64,000 bases of DNA from an uncultured Clostridia bacterium (GTDB lineage Bacteria > Bacillota > Clostridia > Christensenellales > Borkfalkiaceae): the NCBI GenBank assembly GCA_947627575.1, contig CANQWN010000001.1, positions 310,001-374,000 on the forward strand. The letters run 5' to 3'. Under the pieces are notes generated by a model that worked only from the letters and a program-made list of their open reading frames with translations, was not told the DNA's origin and made no database searches. This document shows positions 17,728 through 27,760 of this stretch, one piece after another; the first letter of the stretch is position 1, and every line of letters begins with the position of its first letter. The translations under genes were made by a program, and so were the position numbers.

Positions 17728-18735
17728 TTAGTCCTTCTTCTGTAACGAGGCTTTGTATGCCTCCCTTATCTTCTTATCGAGATCTTCCCTGACAGCGGGA
17801 TTCTGGACGAGGTAATCACGCATTTTTTCCCTGCCCTGCGCAATCTTTTCGTCGTTGTAATAATAGAACGCGCCGCTTTTGGTAATCAGCCCGTAATCAA
17901 TACCCAAATCAATTAGGCAACCTTCCTGTGAAATACCCTTTCCGTAAATGATATCGAATTCCGCAACTTTGAAAGGAGGCGCAACTTTGTTTTTTACAAC
18001 TTTGCATTTCGCCCTATTGCCCACTATGTCTCCGCCTTCCTTCAAGGTGTCGCCCTTTCTTATATCGAGGCGCAGGGAAGCGAAATATTTAAGCGCTTTG
18101 CCGCCGGGCGTGGTTTCGGGGTTGCCGAACATAACGCCCACCTTTTCGCGCAATTGATTGATAAAAATGACGCAGGTTTTGGATCTGTTTGTTATCGCCG
18201 TAAGTTTGCGCAAAGCCTGCGACATAAGGCGGGCAAGCAAACCCACATGCGTATCGCCCATATCCCCTTCTATTTCCGCACGGGGAGTTAAAGCTGCCAC
18301 CGAGTCCACGACAATTACGTCTACCGCGCTTGAACGCACAAGGGCTTCGCAGATATCCAGCGCCTGTTCGCCCGTATCGGGTTGGGCGAGATAAAGGTCG
18401 TTGGTATCGACGCCCAGCGCATGCGCATACTGCGCGTCGAGGGCGTGTTCCGCGTCGATAAACGCGGCAAGCCCGCCCGCTTTTTGCGTTTCGGCTATAA
18501 TATGAAGCGCCACGGTGGTTTTACCGGAAGATTCGGGTCCGAAAATTTCGATAATCCTGCCGCGGGGTACGCCGCCCACGCCCAAAGCGAGATCGAGCGA
18601 AAGGCATCCGGTGGGAATCACTTCGATATCCGCGCCGACATTATAGTCGCCGAGGCGCATAATCGCGCCCTTGCCGTACTGCTTTTCAATCATTGCCACG
18701 GTTGAATTAAGCGCTTTAAGTTTTTCTTCGTTCAT
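17728..18735 (-). CDS. recA: Recombinase RecA
   Basis: ATP-dependent strand-exchange protein of homologous recombination and co-protease of the SOS response. The 335-residue product has Walker A GPESSGKT (66-73), [10 protein letters not shown] and [20 protein letters not shown] (L2 loop). The C-terminus is short and less acidic than in E. coli. TAGGAGA precedes the ATG. No LexA box is apparent in the 14-base gap to cinA; expression probably comes from the upstream operon. Confidence 0.99.
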   Translation of the reverse strand: MNEEKLKALNSTVAMIEKQYGKGAIMRLGDYNVGADIEVIPTGCLSLDLALGVGGVPRGRIIEIFGPESSGKTTVALHIIAETQKAGGLAAFIDAEHALDAQYAHALGVDTNDLYLAQPDTGEQALDICEALVRSSAVDVIVVDSVAALTPRAEIEGDMGDTHVGLLARLMSQALRKLTAITNRSKTCVIFINQLREKVGVMFGNPETTPGGKALKYFASLRLDIRKGDTLKEGGDIVGNRAKCKVVKNKVAPPFKVAEFDIIYGKGISQEGCLIDLGIDYGLITKSGAFYYYNDEKIAQGREKMRDYLVQNPAVREDLDKKIREAYKASLQKKD

Positions 18736-18749
18736 ATATTTCTCCTAAA

Positions 18750-19823
18750 TTATTTTACTATTTTATAAACAAGGAACAGCGCAAGATTTATCGCCGTTTC
18801 CGTTATCGTTTCCCTGTCGCCGTCGAGATTGTATTTATAAACTTTTATGCCGTCCTCCGTGCCGACTGAAATATAGCACAGCCCTACGGGTTTACGCGTA
18901 TTATCCGATTTTGGTCCCGCTATCCCCGTTGTGGCGACGCACACGTTGCAATTTCCGCCGGAAAGCAAGCCGCTTGCCATAGCGTATGCAGTTTCTGCGG
19001 ATACCGCGCCGTATTGGCTTAACGTCATCTCTTCAACGCCCAAACGTTGCATTTTGGATTCGTTTGCGTAGGTGTTCAGCCCCTCGAAATATACTTCGCT
19101 TACGCCCGGCACCTGCACAAGCCTCTTTGAAATGCCGCCGCCCGTAAAAGATTCGGCAACGCAAATTTTCATCCTGCGCAATTTAAGAAGCTGAAAAAGG
19201 CGTTCTGCAAGCGAAATATCTTCAAGCGCATAGACATAGTCGTTGAGGTCGGATAAAAGTTTACGGCTCATATCGTCCATTGCCACTTTTGAAATATTTT
19301 CGTCGTAAACCATTTCGATAGTTACGTCCGAATATTTGCCGTGCACAAGTATGTCTACATCGGGGCAAGCCTGTTTTGCCGCCGAAATGGCGCTTTCAAG
19401 CAAATCGTCGGGAACGCCAACCGCCTTTATGAAAGATCTTTCAAAGCGGCGTGAATACTTTATATCAAGTATCCTTACTATGTCGCTTACCGAAAGAACG
19501 TTTTCGCCGCCGTTGAAAGTGACGAATACGTTTTTACCGCCGCCGCTTAAAACGCACCTGTCGTCAAACCGCGCGTTCAATTTTTCGGATATGAAGTTGC
19601 ATACGATTTCGCGCATGACATTGGGGCAAAGCACAACCAGATTGCTATATCTTTCGCACCCTTCGTTCAAAGAAATTACTATTTCGTCGGATTGGTCGTA
19701 CGCAACAAAAGATATTCTGTCGAAATGATATCCCGCCGAAGCGAAAACGGTAAGCATCACCTCAACTTCGGCATAGTTATCTATCTTTTTGTTCTTTAAA
19801 ACTATCAGACAATTCTTATCCAT
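18750..19823 (-). CDS. cinA: CinA-like protein with divergent N-terminal domain
   Basis: The C-terminal 155 or so residues are a clear CinA/PncC domain (nicotinamide-nucleotide deamidase type) with VAESFTGGGISKRLVQVPGV, GAVSAETAYAMASG and TTGIAGP. The middle part (ILVHGKYSDVTIEMVYD) resembles the KH-type linker of CinA. The N-terminal 145 residues have the length and secondary-structure rhythm of the MoCF/COG1058 domain but lack its usual GDE and TGG motifs, so that domain is degenerate. The 357 residues compare with about 410 for full CinA. I chose the ATG at 19823 (TGATG overlap with the pgsA stop); a GTG one codon upstream is the alternative. Synteny pgsA-cinA-recA supports the call. Confidence 0.85.
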   Translation of the reverse strand: MDKNCLIVLKNKKIDNYAEVEVMLTVFASAGYHFDRISFVAYDQSDEIVISLNEGCERYSNLVVLCPNVMREIVCNFISEKLNARFDDRCVLSGGGKNVFVTFNGGENVLSVSDIVRILDIKYSRRFERSFIKAVGVPDDLLESAISAAKQACPDVDILVHGKYSDVTIEMVYDENISKVAMDDMSRKLLSDLNDYVYALEDISLAERLFQLLKLRRMKICVAESFTGGGISKRLVQVPGVSEVYFEGLNTYANESKMQRLGVEEMTLSQYGAVSAETAYAMASGLLSGGNCNVCVATTGIAGPKSDNTRKPVGLCYISVGTEDGIKVYKYNLDGDRETITETAINLALFLVYKIVK

Positions 19824-20479
19824 CACTTTTTAAGCACTTCGGAATTTTTAACAATATAGTTGACGCCGGAAATTACGGTAAGCGCCACCGCTACCGCAAA
19901 AAGGCACAAGCCCATATAATTGAAATTTTTTGAAACAACATGCGAAGTAAGTTCGGAAATGCCCGCCGAAAGCAACAAAACGGCTATCGCGACATCCTGA
20001 AAAACCGTTTTAAACTTCCCCACTTTATCCGCGGCTATCACAATCCCGCTGTCGGCGGCAACCATACGGAAACCACTGATTATAATTTCGCGGGCAAGTA
20101 TGACGGCGACGCCGCACCCTGCGACAATTATCGCCCAACTGCCGAGATTGGCGTTGAATATTTCCGGACGGGTCAACAGAACCACAAACGCGGAAAGGAC
20201 GAGAACCTTGTCCGCAATGGGATCGAGAAATTTACCGAGATTGGTGACAAGGTTGTATTTGCGCGCAATCATACCGTCCAACATATCGGTGAATCCCGCT
20301 ATCGCAAAGACGGCAAGCGAAACGAAGTAATGTCCCGTAAAATGCACATAGAAAAGCGCAATAAATACGGGAATCATCAACATTCTGCTTATGGTAAGTT
20401 TATTGGGTAAATTCATTACTCCCTTGCCCTTTATAAACTTGCCGGGCGTTTTTGTTTGCATTTTATCTTCTTCATTCAT
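19823..20479 (-). CDS. pgsA: CDP-diacylglycerol-glycerol-3-phosphate 3-phosphatidyltransferase
   Basis: Makes phosphatidylglycerol phosphate in the membrane. The 218-residue product has the CDP-alcohol phosphotransferase signature DMLDGMIARKYNLVTNLGKF followed by LDPIAD, with all four metal-binding Asp residues, and several membrane helices. There is a short basic N-terminal extension (KTPGKFIKGKG) before the conserved NLPNKLTISRM; Met7 or Met22 are alternative starts. It overlaps rimO by 8 bases and cinA by the TGATG junction. Confidence 0.95.
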   Translation of the reverse strand: MNEEDKMQTKTPGKFIKGKGVMNLPNKLTISRMLMIPVFIALFYVHFTGHYFVSLAVFAIAGFTDMLDGMIARKYNLVTNLGKFLDPIADKVLVLSAFVVLLTRPEIFNANLGSWAIIVAGCGVAVILAREIIISGFRMVAADSGIVIAADKVGKFKTVFQDVAIAVLLLSAGISELTSHVVSKNFNYMGLCLFAVAVALTVISGVNYIVKNSEVLKK

Positions 20480-21809
20480 TCAGATAATCCTCCGTGGCGC
20501 CAAACAAATCGTATCCGTTATCGTCGGACACGACAACGCCGTAATACTCGCCCTGTACGGCGTTGCGGGCGTTAAAATAAACCTTTCCGTCTATTTCGGG
20601 CGCGCTGAAATACGCTCTTCCTATAAAACAATGCCTATCGTAATCCACGCCGTCGCACAAAACTTTAACTTCCGCGCCGTGTAACGCCGATAATTTTTCC
20701 GCGGATACGGCTCGCTGTATTTCATATAATTTTTTAACGCGCCTGCGCTTTATCCCGTATGGCACCTGATTCTGCATTTTATATGCCGGGGTTTCGGGCT
20801 CGCGGGAATATGCAAAAAAGCCGCAATTATCAAAACGCGCAACTTTTATAAAATCGCATAAACCCGAAAAATTTTCCTCCGTTTCACCCGGGAAACCCGT
20901 AATGAACGTAGAGCGCAATGCAATCCCGGGTATTTCGGCGCGCAGTTTGTTTATAAGCGCAAGATAATTTTCCCGCCCGAGCGGTCTGTTCATCCTCTTC
21001 AACACTTCGTCCTCGCTGTGTTGCAGAGGTATATCGAGATACTTGATTATTTTTGAATTGCTTTTTATTTCATTTATAAGCGCGTCGTCTATAAGGTCGG
21101 GATAACAATACAGCAACCTTACAGAACGGACGCTGTCTATCGCAGTAAGCTCGCGCAACAGCCGCGGCAACATTTTTTCGCCATAAATATCCACGCCGTA
21201 ACGCGTGACGTCCTGCGCGACGAGGATAAGTTCGGAAATTTCGCCCAAAGATTTGGCTTCACGAACTAAATTTTCCATCGGATAACTGACGTAACCGCCC
21301 CTGATTTTGGGGATAAGACAGTACGTGCATCTATTGTTGCAACCGTCGGCGATTTTAAGATACGCGTAATGCAACGGCGTGGTAAGCACCCGCTCGCCGC
21401 AATACCCTCCTTCACCGCGGTTTACGTAATTAACCCTGTCGCCTTCGTAACTTTTTTCAAGCGCTTCAAAAAGTTTATCGTAATCGTTTACGCCCAAAAT
21501 AACGTCTGCTTCGGCAAGACCTTTGAACACATCGTCGGAATACTTTTGCGGAAGGCAACCCGTAACGACAAGTTTTTCCAACTTACCGCTTTTATACGCC
21601 GCAACTTCAAGCGCGGTTTCTATCGCCTCTTTGCGGGCTTCGTTCAAAAAAGCGCAGGTATTTACAATAACTATTTCCGCATCGGAAAGGTTGTCCGTCA
21701 CGGGGCAACCTTTGCTTTTGATTATTGACAAAAGTTTTTCACTGTCAACGCGGTTTTTATCGCAACCCAAAGAAATTACGCCGAACAGTTTATTTTTAAA
21801 ATCAATCAT
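20472..21809 (-). CDS. rimO: Ribosomal protein S12 methylthiotransferase RimO
   Basis: Radical-SAM enzyme that methylthiolates an Asp of ribosomal protein S12. The 445-residue product has the UPF0004 domain (SLGCDKNRVDSE), the radical-SAM cluster CNNRCTYCLIP and a C-terminal TRAM domain. The SLGCDKNRVDSE and IRGGYVSYP wording fit RimO better than the tRNA enzymes MiaB or MtaB. It overlaps both ftsK and pgsA by 8 bases. Confidence 0.95.
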   Translation of the reverse strand: MIDFKNKLFGVISLGCDKNRVDSEKLLSIIKSKGCPVTDNLSDAEIVIVNTCAFLNEARKEAIETALEVAAYKSGKLEKLVVTGCLPQKYSDDVFKGLAEADVILGVNDYDKLFEALEKSYEGDRVNYVNRGEGGYCGERVLTTPLHYAYLKIADGCNNRCTYCLIPKIRGGYVSYPMENLVREAKSLGEISELILVAQDVTRYGVDIYGEKMLPRLLRELTAIDSVRSVRLLYCYPDLIDDALINEIKSNSKIIKYLDIPLQHSEDEVLKRMNRPLGRENYLALINKLRAEIPGIALRSTFITGFPGETEENFSGLCDFIKVARFDNCGFFAYSREPETPAYKMQNQVPYGIKRRRVKKLYEIQRAVSAEKLSALHGAEVKVLCDGVDYDRHCFIGRAYFSAPEIDGKVYFNARNAVQGEYYGVVVSDDNGYDLFGATEDYLNE

Positions 21810-24800
21810 CGCTTCCGCCGTAAATCTTATCGAATTCGTCCTTTGAAAGCAAAACCTTTCTCGGCTTCGAACCTTCCGCCTGCGTAACGTAATTCATAGT
21901 CTGCATCCAGTCGATAATTTTAGCCGCTTTTATGTAGCCCATAGGGAAACGGCGCTGTAACATGGAAACCGATGCCTGATTTGAAGTTACGCAAAAACGC
22001 AATGCCTCGATATAGGATTCGTCTATCTTTGTTTCGCTATCTTCCGGAGAACCGTCCTCCGGCATATCGCTGTTTTCCTCTTCATCCACTTTATTGATAA
22101 ATTCGGAAACGTCGCTGTCGAAATATGTTTCGTTGTTGGCTTTGATAAAGTCGGTAACGCGCTGTATTTCCGGCGAATCGATAAAACAACCCTGAATTCT
22201 TGTAAGCCCGGGTTTATCGGACGAGCTGAAATACATATCGCCGTAACCGAGAAGTTTTTCCGCGCCGCCCACGTCGAAAATCGTGCGCGAATCGTCGAAT
22301 GATTTAACTTTGAAACCGATACGCGTGGGCAGGTTGGATTTTATCAAGCCGGTAATGCAGTCAACCGAAGGACGTTGCGTTGCGAGAATAAGATGTATTC
22401 CGCAGGCGCGCGCTTTTTGCGCTATCCTTATGATACAGTTTTCAATACTCTTTTTCGCCTGCATCATCAAGTCGGCAAATTCGTCTAATATTATAACTAT
22501 TTTGGGTAACTTTTCGCCGTCGGGAGGAAGATGCGCGTTATACTCGTCCAAAGTTTTTGTGGCTATGCCGCTTTGGGTCATCTGCTTGAAAAGCAAATAC
22601 CTGCGTTCCATCTCCTTGATTGCCCAATTAAGCGCCTTTATCGCCTTGTCTACGTCGTAAATTATTTCGTTAATCATAAGGTGCGGCAATTTATCGTAGG
22701 GAATAAATTCAACCTGTTTGGGATCGACGAGAATAAACCTCAACTCGTCCGGTCCGTATTTATACAAAAGGCTTATGATAAGCGAACTTAAACATATACT
22801 TTTACCGCTGCCCGTAGTACCCGCGACAAGCAGGTGAGGCATTTTGGTTATATCGGGGCACACAACTTCGCCTTCAATGTTTTTACCGAGGGCGAACGTA
22901 AGCGAGTTGGGACTGCTGTTTATGAATTTACTGCTGACAAGCATGCTTTTCAATCCCACCGTGCTGCGCACCTTGTTGGGAACTTCTATAGAAAGCGCGC
23001 CCTTTGAAAAGTTGAGGTATGCGTTCACGTTTTCGCGCATAAGCGACATTGCTATATCTTCCTTATAGCTTAATGAACGCTTTATATTTGTTTTGTCCTC
23101 TATTATTACGTCGTAGCGGGTAATCGAAGGGGCGATTACGACGTTTGACACGTGGCTATCTATTTTGAAACTTTTAAGCGTATCCACAATCGTACGCTTG
23201 TTTTCTTCTATTTCACCCGTATTGATATTGGAATTTTCGGGATAATCGTCGAGGAGGTCAAGCGAAGGGCTTACATACTTTTTCCAGACGTGTCTGGGTT
23301 TGGGTTGTTCCTCGGCGGGTTTTTCAGGTTGCTTTTCGGCGGGCGCGGGTTGCGCGGGAACCTCACGGGGATGTTCGGGTTCAGCCCTTTCGGCGTTTAC
23401 GCGGGGAACTTCGCGCGGCGAAGGCAAGTCGGGTATGCGTGCATCCCTTTCGGGAACGGAATTGCGGCTTGCATTTTCACCGCCCGCAAAAATATCAAAA
23501 TCTTTGTCATGTTCCTCATCGTCGAAAATATCCGCCCTGTTTTCGCTTCGGCGCGACGACAAGCGCGAGACGTCGGGTTCAACGGTATTGGGATTTCCGC
23601 TTATGCTTGAAGAACCGAAAAGATTGCGCAAACTGTTTCTGTCCTCCCTGCGTTCGGAAGGCTGTTCGCGGCGGGTAAATTCCTCTTCGGCGGAATCGCG
23701 CCTCGTTTCCGCGCCGGGTTGCTCCGTATTCTCTGCGGTAACGTCTTTGAAGAAATCTATTGCGGGACGCTTGCGCGGCTCTTCCTCCGTAGGCTCTTCC
23801 TTTTCCGCATTGTCGGCTCTTTCGTTTAAAATACTGCCGTAATTATTTCCGTTATCGGACGGCTGTTCGGCATAATCTTCACGCACGGGCGGCTGACTAT
23901 CGTTTTTGACGGCGGAACTATCCAACGAATCAACGGGCGTTTCGCCGTATACATAGCTGGTGGGCGCGGACGAAGCGGGGCGGTTAAGCACGTCGTTTGC
24001 ATAGCTTTGGGTGTAGCTTTCCGTCTGCTGTTTGGGTGCGGGTTTTGCGCTGCCGTCGGCGAAGTTGCTGAGATAGTCCGCGTCGGTATTTACAGGATGA
24101 TTGAAATACGAATTTTCGTTAAAAATCATATTTCTTCTGTAACTTTCCGCGGCAAACTCGCCGTTTTCAAACAGAATTTTTCTGCCGAGATTGCGCTGTG
24201 AAAACTCATTGTCTTCCGCGGGCGCGCTCTCTTCCTTTACAGGTTGCGCGTAAGGTTCACGCGTGTCGACTATTTCAAGATTGTCGTTCACTTCGTATAC
24301 GCCGTCGTCCACAGCCGTTTCGCGGGGTTCAACGCTCTTTTCGGTTTCCTCGCTTAATCTGGCGTTTTCGGCGGCAACCATAGTTTCGCCCTTCCTATCC
24401 GCCAAAACTTTGCGGCGGATTATGTATACGATAAAATAAGCGCATACGAGGACGAACAGCGAAAAAATAACGTAAGCGCCGATAAAAGTTGTAAGTTTTG
24501 CAAACGGATAAACTATAATGGCGGAAATAACGCCGCCGAAAGTATAGCCTGAATAGCCTTTTGCCGCGCTTTCATAGCACTGCTTTATATACTCGCCGTA
24601 ATTGGAAAGCGAAAGATTTCTGCTTGATACGGCGTGGAAAAGCAGGAAAACGGAAAGCGCCGTCAAAGAAATGATCACGGCTGTTTTTACGGGTACCTTT
24701 ACCTTCTTTTCAAATGCAAGCCATACGCCCAGATAAGCGCACAGCGCAACGATAAAATACGAACCGTAACCGAACGTTCCGTACATAAAGGTACATACTG

Positions 24801-24945
24801 CCCAACCGGGCGTGGAAAATACCGCCCTACCCGTAAGCAACATAATAAATACCAGCGCGCTGAATAACAGCAACGTTATGCCCAATGTTTCCCTGGTAAA
24901 GATATAAGATGTTTTACCCGGGTTACCGGAATTTTTTCTTTTCAC
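21802..24945 (-). CDS. ftsK: DNA translocase FtsK/SpoIIIE
   Basis: Septum-located ATPase that pumps DNA during division or sporulation. The 1047-residue product starts with four or five membrane helices (about residues 15-180), then a roughly 370-residue hydrophilic Glu/Arg/Ser-rich linker, the motor with Walker A AGTTGSGKS and VDPKQVEF and Walker B IIILDEFADLMM, and a C-terminal winged-helix gamma domain (SVSMLQRRFPMGYIKAAKIID) for KOPS-like sites. The linker is much longer than in B. subtilis SpoIIIE (787 residues in total). The start codon is GTG after GGGGGCA. Confidence 0.96.
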   Translation of the reverse strand: MKRKNSGNPGKTSYIFTRETLGITLLLFSALVFIMLLTGRAVFSTPGWAVCTFMYGTFGYGSYFIVALCAYLGVWLAFEKKVKVPVKTAVIISLTALSVFLLFHAVSSRNLSLSNYGEYIKQCYESAAKGYSGYTFGGVISAIIVYPFAKLTTFIGAYVIFSLFVLVCAYFIVYIIRRKVLADRKGETMVAAENARLSEETEKSVEPRETAVDDGVYEVNDNLEIVDTREPYAQPVKEESAPAEDNEFSQRNLGRKILFENGEFAAESYRRNMIFNENSYFNHPVNTDADYLSNFADGSAKPAPKQQTESYTQSYANDVLNRPASSAPTSYVYGETPVDSLDSSAVKNDSQPPVREDYAEQPSDNGNNYGSILNERADNAEKEEPTEEEPRKRPAIDFFKDVTAENTEQPGAETRRDSAEEEFTRREQPSERREDRNSLRNLFGSSSISGNPNTVEPDVSRLSSRRSENRADIFDDEEHDKDFDIFAGGENASRNSVPERDARIPDLPSPREVPRVNAERAEPEHPREVPAQPAPAEKQPEKPAEEQPKPRHVWKKYVSPSLDLLDDYPENSNINTGEIEENKRTIVDTLKSFKIDSHVSNVVIAPSITRYDVIIEDKTNIKRSLSYKEDIAMSLMRENVNAYLNFSKGALSIEVPNKVRSTVGLKSMLVSSKFINSSPNSLTFALGKNIEGEVVCPDITKMPHLLVAGTTGSGKSICLSSLIISLLYKYGPDELRFILVDPKQVEFIPYDKLPHLMINEIIYDVDKAIKALNWAIKEMERRYLLFKQMTQSGIATKTLDEYNAHLPPDGEKLPKIVIILDEFADLMMQAKKSIENCIIRIAQKARACGIHLILATQRPSVDCITGLIKSNLPTRIGFKVKSFDDSRTIFDVGGAEKLLGYGDMYFSSSDKPGLTRIQGCFIDSPEIQRVTDFIKANNETYFDSDVSEFINKVDEEENSDMPEDGSPEDSETKIDESYIEALRFCVTSNQASVSMLQRRFPMGYIKAAKIIDWMQTMNYVTQAEGSKPRKVLLSKDEFDKIYGGSDD

Positions 24946-24984
24946 TTACTGCCCCCAAAACGAGTTGTATTACATTCGTAAATC

Positions 24985-25013
24985 ATTATAACATTTATTT
25001 AAAAAAATAACAA
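24985..25013 (-). promoter_or_regulatory. Promoter of the ftsK operon
   Basis: TTGTTA (25013-25008), 17-base spacer, TATAAT (24990-24985) on the minus strand, 40 bases before the ftsK GTG. Confidence 0.65.
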
Positions 25014-25062
25014 CAAAATGACACGTTAAAAGGCAAATTATATATTTATAAATATATAAAAA

Positions 25063-25086
25063 AGGCGTACGGTTGTCCGTACGCCT
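25063..25086 (-). terminator. Terminator of ilvC
   Basis: AGGCGTACGG (25063-25072), loop TTGT, CCGTACGCCT (25077-25086). The A-run on its left becomes a U-tract when read on the minus strand after ilvC. Confidence 0.9.
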
Positions 25087-25099
25087 CACTTAATTTTAT

Positions 25100-26131
25100 T
25101 CAGATTTTGCTTTTACCCGTTTCGGAAAGGTAAACGCCGCCCTCGTCGTTCCACGAATACATTTTGCGGATTTCCTTACCTACTTCTTCCAACGGATGCG
25201 CCGCCTCAAGTGCGCGCTTTGCATTGAAATGCGCCCTGCCGTTGTTGTTTTCCGCTATCCACTTTGAAGCGAAAGTGCCGTCCTGAATTTCTTCAAGCAC
25301 TTTCTTCATTTCCTTCTTCGTATCTTCGGTTATTATGCGTTTGCCCGTTTCGTAATCCCCGAATTCCGCGGTATCGGAAACCGAATAGCGCATCAGCGAA
25401 AATCCGCCCTTATAGATGAGATCGACGATAAGTTTCATTTCGTGGATACATTCAAAATAGGCGTTTTTGGGGTCGTAACCCGCCTCTACCAGCGTTTCAA
25501 ATCCTGCTTTCATCAAGGCAGTAACGCCGCCGCACAACACAGCCTGTTCGCCGAACAGATCGGTTTCTGTTTCGCATTTGAACGTCGTTTCAAGCACGCC
25601 CGCCCTTGCGCCGCCTATGCCCGCCGCATATGCGAGAGCGATATCCAGCGCTTTGCCGCTGTAATTTTGTTCAACCGCAACAAGGCAGGGCACGCCTTTG
25701 CCCTCCTGATATTCCGAACGCACTGTATGCCCCGGACCTTTGGGGGCTATCATAAATACGTCCACGTCGGGAGGCGGAATTATCTGCTTGAAATGGATAT
25801 TGAACCCGTGCGCAAACGCAAGCGCCGCGCCTTTTTTGATATTTGGCTTTACGCTTTCGGCATAAACCTTTGCCTGCACCTCGTCGTTTATAAGCATCAT
25901 AACTACGTCCGCGCGCTTTACCGCTTCGGCAACGGTAAATACTTCAAACCCTGCCGCAACCGCTTTATTCCACGAGTTGCCGTCCTTGCGCAGTCCTACA
26001 ATAACTTTAACGCCGCTCTCTTTTAAGTTTAGCGCGTGAGCGTGTCCCTGACTGCCGTAGCCGATTATAGCTACGGTTTTATTTTTAAGATTTTCTATTT
26101 TACAGTCTTTGCCGTAATAAATTTCAGCCAT
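25100..26131 (-). CDS. ilvC: Ketol-acid reductoisomerase
   Basis: NAD(P)H-dependent isomerisation and reduction in valine, leucine and isoleucine synthesis. The 343-residue class I enzyme has the Rossmann loop [17 protein letters not shown], the [14 protein letters not shown] segment and the Mg-binding [17 protein letters not shown] helix. It stands alone between its own promoter and terminator, away from ilvB/ilvD, which are not in the window. The leader is about 30 bases, too short for a T-box or an attenuator. Confidence 0.97.
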   Translation of the reverse strand: MAEIYYGKDCKIENLKNKTVAIIGYGSQGHAHALNLKESGVKVIVGLRKDGNSWNKAVAAGFEVFTVAEAVKRADVVMMLINDEVQAKVYAESVKPNIKKGAALAFAHGFNIHFKQIIPPPDVDVFMIAPKGPGHTVRSEYQEGKGVPCLVAVEQNYSGKALDIALAYAAGIGGARAGVLETTFKCETETDLFGEQAVLCGGVTALMKAGFETLVEAGYDPKNAYFECIHEMKLIVDLIYKGGFSLMRYSVSDTAEFGDYETGKRIITEDTKKEMKKVLEEIQDGTFASKWIAENNNGRAHFNAKRALEAAHPLEEVGKEIRKMYSWNDEGGVYLSETGKSKI

Positions 26132-26163
26132 ATAACAACCGTCCTATCGATAATTTTTTATAA

Positions 26164-26192
26164 ATTATATTCCCACACGTCCTTTAAGTCAA
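26164..26192 (-). promoter_or_regulatory. Promoter of ilvC
   Basis: TTGACT (26192-26187), 17-base spacer, TATAAT (26169-26164) on the minus strand, about 33 bases before the ATG. Confidence 0.8.
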
Positions 26193-26288
26193 GCGATAAT
26201 GAAAAATTATACGAAAATAAGCGTAAAAATCGGGAATATTTTACGTAAGGCAGGTTGTTTTATGCACAAATGTGAATAAAAGCATATA

Positions 26289-27614
26289 TTATGCCATAAC
26301 GGCTATCTCTTTGGCAATGTCGTAAATATCTCCCGCGCCCAAAAACAAAATGCAGTCGCCGGACTGCGCGGAAGAAATAAACCTTACTATGTCTGACGGG
26401 TTGTCGCCGTAACGCGATCTTTTCAAGCTATGCGAAAGCGCCAACGCGCTGCCCGCGTCGTCGAAATATTCCCTTGCGGCAAACGTACGGTAAATCATAA
26501 GCCCGTTCAGCGGGGAAAGCACTTTTACAAATTGTTTGAACAGCAACCTCGTGCGAGAGTACGTATGCGGCTGAAAAATTACGTAAATTTTCCCTCCCGT
26601 CACTTTCTTTGCGGTGCGCAAAGTAGCCCTTATTTCATCGGGATGGTGCGCGTAATCAGCAATGCACACCGCGCCGTTGTATTCGCCTATGTATTCAAAC
26701 CGCCTTTCCACGCCGCAAAATTGCGAAAGCCCCTCTTTTATCATTCTGAACGAAATGCCGCAGGATCTTGCCACCGCTATGGCGGCGAGAGCGTTTAAAA
26801 CGTTGTGCTTGCCGAACACGTTAAGCGAAACCGTGCCGAGATTGCAATCCCCTTCGTGCACGCAAAACGAATATCTGCCGCCCGCGCCAAGCATATTTGT
26901 CGCATAATAATCCGCGTTTTTATCAAATCCGAAAGAGAGCGAATTTTTTACGGGCAGATCGCAATAAAGGGTAACCGCCACGTCCGCGCAGGAGGAAAAT
27001 TGAAGATATGCCCGCTTTAACTCTTCTTCGCTTCCGTAACATTCGAGATGGTCCGGCGCGCTGTTTAAAATCACCGCCGTATCGGGTTTGATAAGCAGAA
27101 AATTTTTTTTGTATTCGCAGGCTTCCGTGATCAGATAATCGTTGCCGCAACAATAAAAATTGAGAAAACCGAGATCGTTGCCGCCTATGTGCGCCGCAAA
27201 CTTTTTGCCTGCGGCATAGAAAATATGCGCAAGCATTGCCGTGCAGGTAGTTTTACCGTGGCAGCCGGAAACGGCAATGATTTTATCGAAATTTCTGCTT
27301 ACCTCATACAAAAATTTTCCGCGCGATAAAACCGGCTTGCCCGATTGTCTTGCGTAAGTCAATCTTTCGTTGCAAGGTGGCAAAGCGTCGGTATATACGT
27401 AAACGTCGTACCCGCTTAAATCGTCCTCTTCCGTTCCCACGGCGATTGCGGCGCCCAAAGCGCGCAAACCGTAGACATAACGCCCGTCGACAGCGTCGTA
27501 TCCGCCCACCTTTTTCCCGCACGAAATCATATAGCGCGCAAGTCCGCTCATACTTACGCCGCCTATGCCGATAAAGTAAAATTTTTCGTATTTTTCAGTC
27601 AAATTGATGCGCAT
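26289..27614 (-). CDS. murC: UDP-N-acetylmuramate-L-alanine ligase
   Basis: Adds L-alanine to UDP-MurNAc in peptidoglycan precursor synthesis. The 441-residue product has the N-terminal GIGGVSMSGLA loop, the ATP loop GCHGKTTCTAML near residue 112 and the Mur-ligase C-terminal domain. It lies outside the main wall cluster. No clear ribosome site precedes the ATG; a possible -10 (TATAAT, 27670-27665) lies 50 bases upstream. Confidence 0.95.
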   Translation of the reverse strand: MRINLTEKYEKFYFIGIGGVSMSGLARYMISCGKKVGGYDAVDGRYVYGLRALGAAIAVGTEEDDLSGYDVYVYTDALPPCNERLTYARQSGKPVLSRGKFLYEVSRNFDKIIAVSGCHGKTTCTAMLAHIFYAAGKKFAAHIGGNDLGFLNFYCCGNDYLITEACEYKKNFLLIKPDTAVILNSAPDHLECYGSEEELKRAYLQFSSCADVAVTLYCDLPVKNSLSFGFDKNADYYATNMLGAGGRYSFCVHEGDCNLGTVSLNVFGKHNVLNALAAIAVARSCGISFRMIKEGLSQFCGVERRFEYIGEYNGAVCIADYAHHPDEIRATLRTAKKVTGGKIYVIFQPHTYSRTRLLFKQFVKVLSPLNGLMIYRTFAAREYFDDAGSALALSHSLKRSRYGDNPSDIVRFISSAQSGDCILFLGAGDIYDIAKEIAVMA

Positions 27615-27698
27615 ATTTTATATTATTAAAAAAAATGTTCAATTAGCACGAAAAAGAAATATTTATTATACATGCATAAAAATTTTGAATAATTGGTA

Positions 27699-27727
27699 TT
27701 GAAATGGTTATATTTTTAATGTAAAAT
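27699..27727 (+). promoter_or_regulatory. Promoter of spoVG
   Basis: TTGAAA (27699-27704), 17-base spacer, TAAAAT (27722-27727). The B. subtilis gene uses sigma-H; I see a sigma-A-like site here and cannot exclude others in this AT-rich stretch. Confidence 0.5.
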
Positions 27728-27760
27728 TTAAAAACAAAATAATCTGGATGGTACATAATT

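Noticed and set aside
26132-26288. T-box or branched-chain attenuator before ilvC
   Set aside because: The leader from the predicted promoter is only about 30 bases and holds no specifier hairpin or leader peptide.
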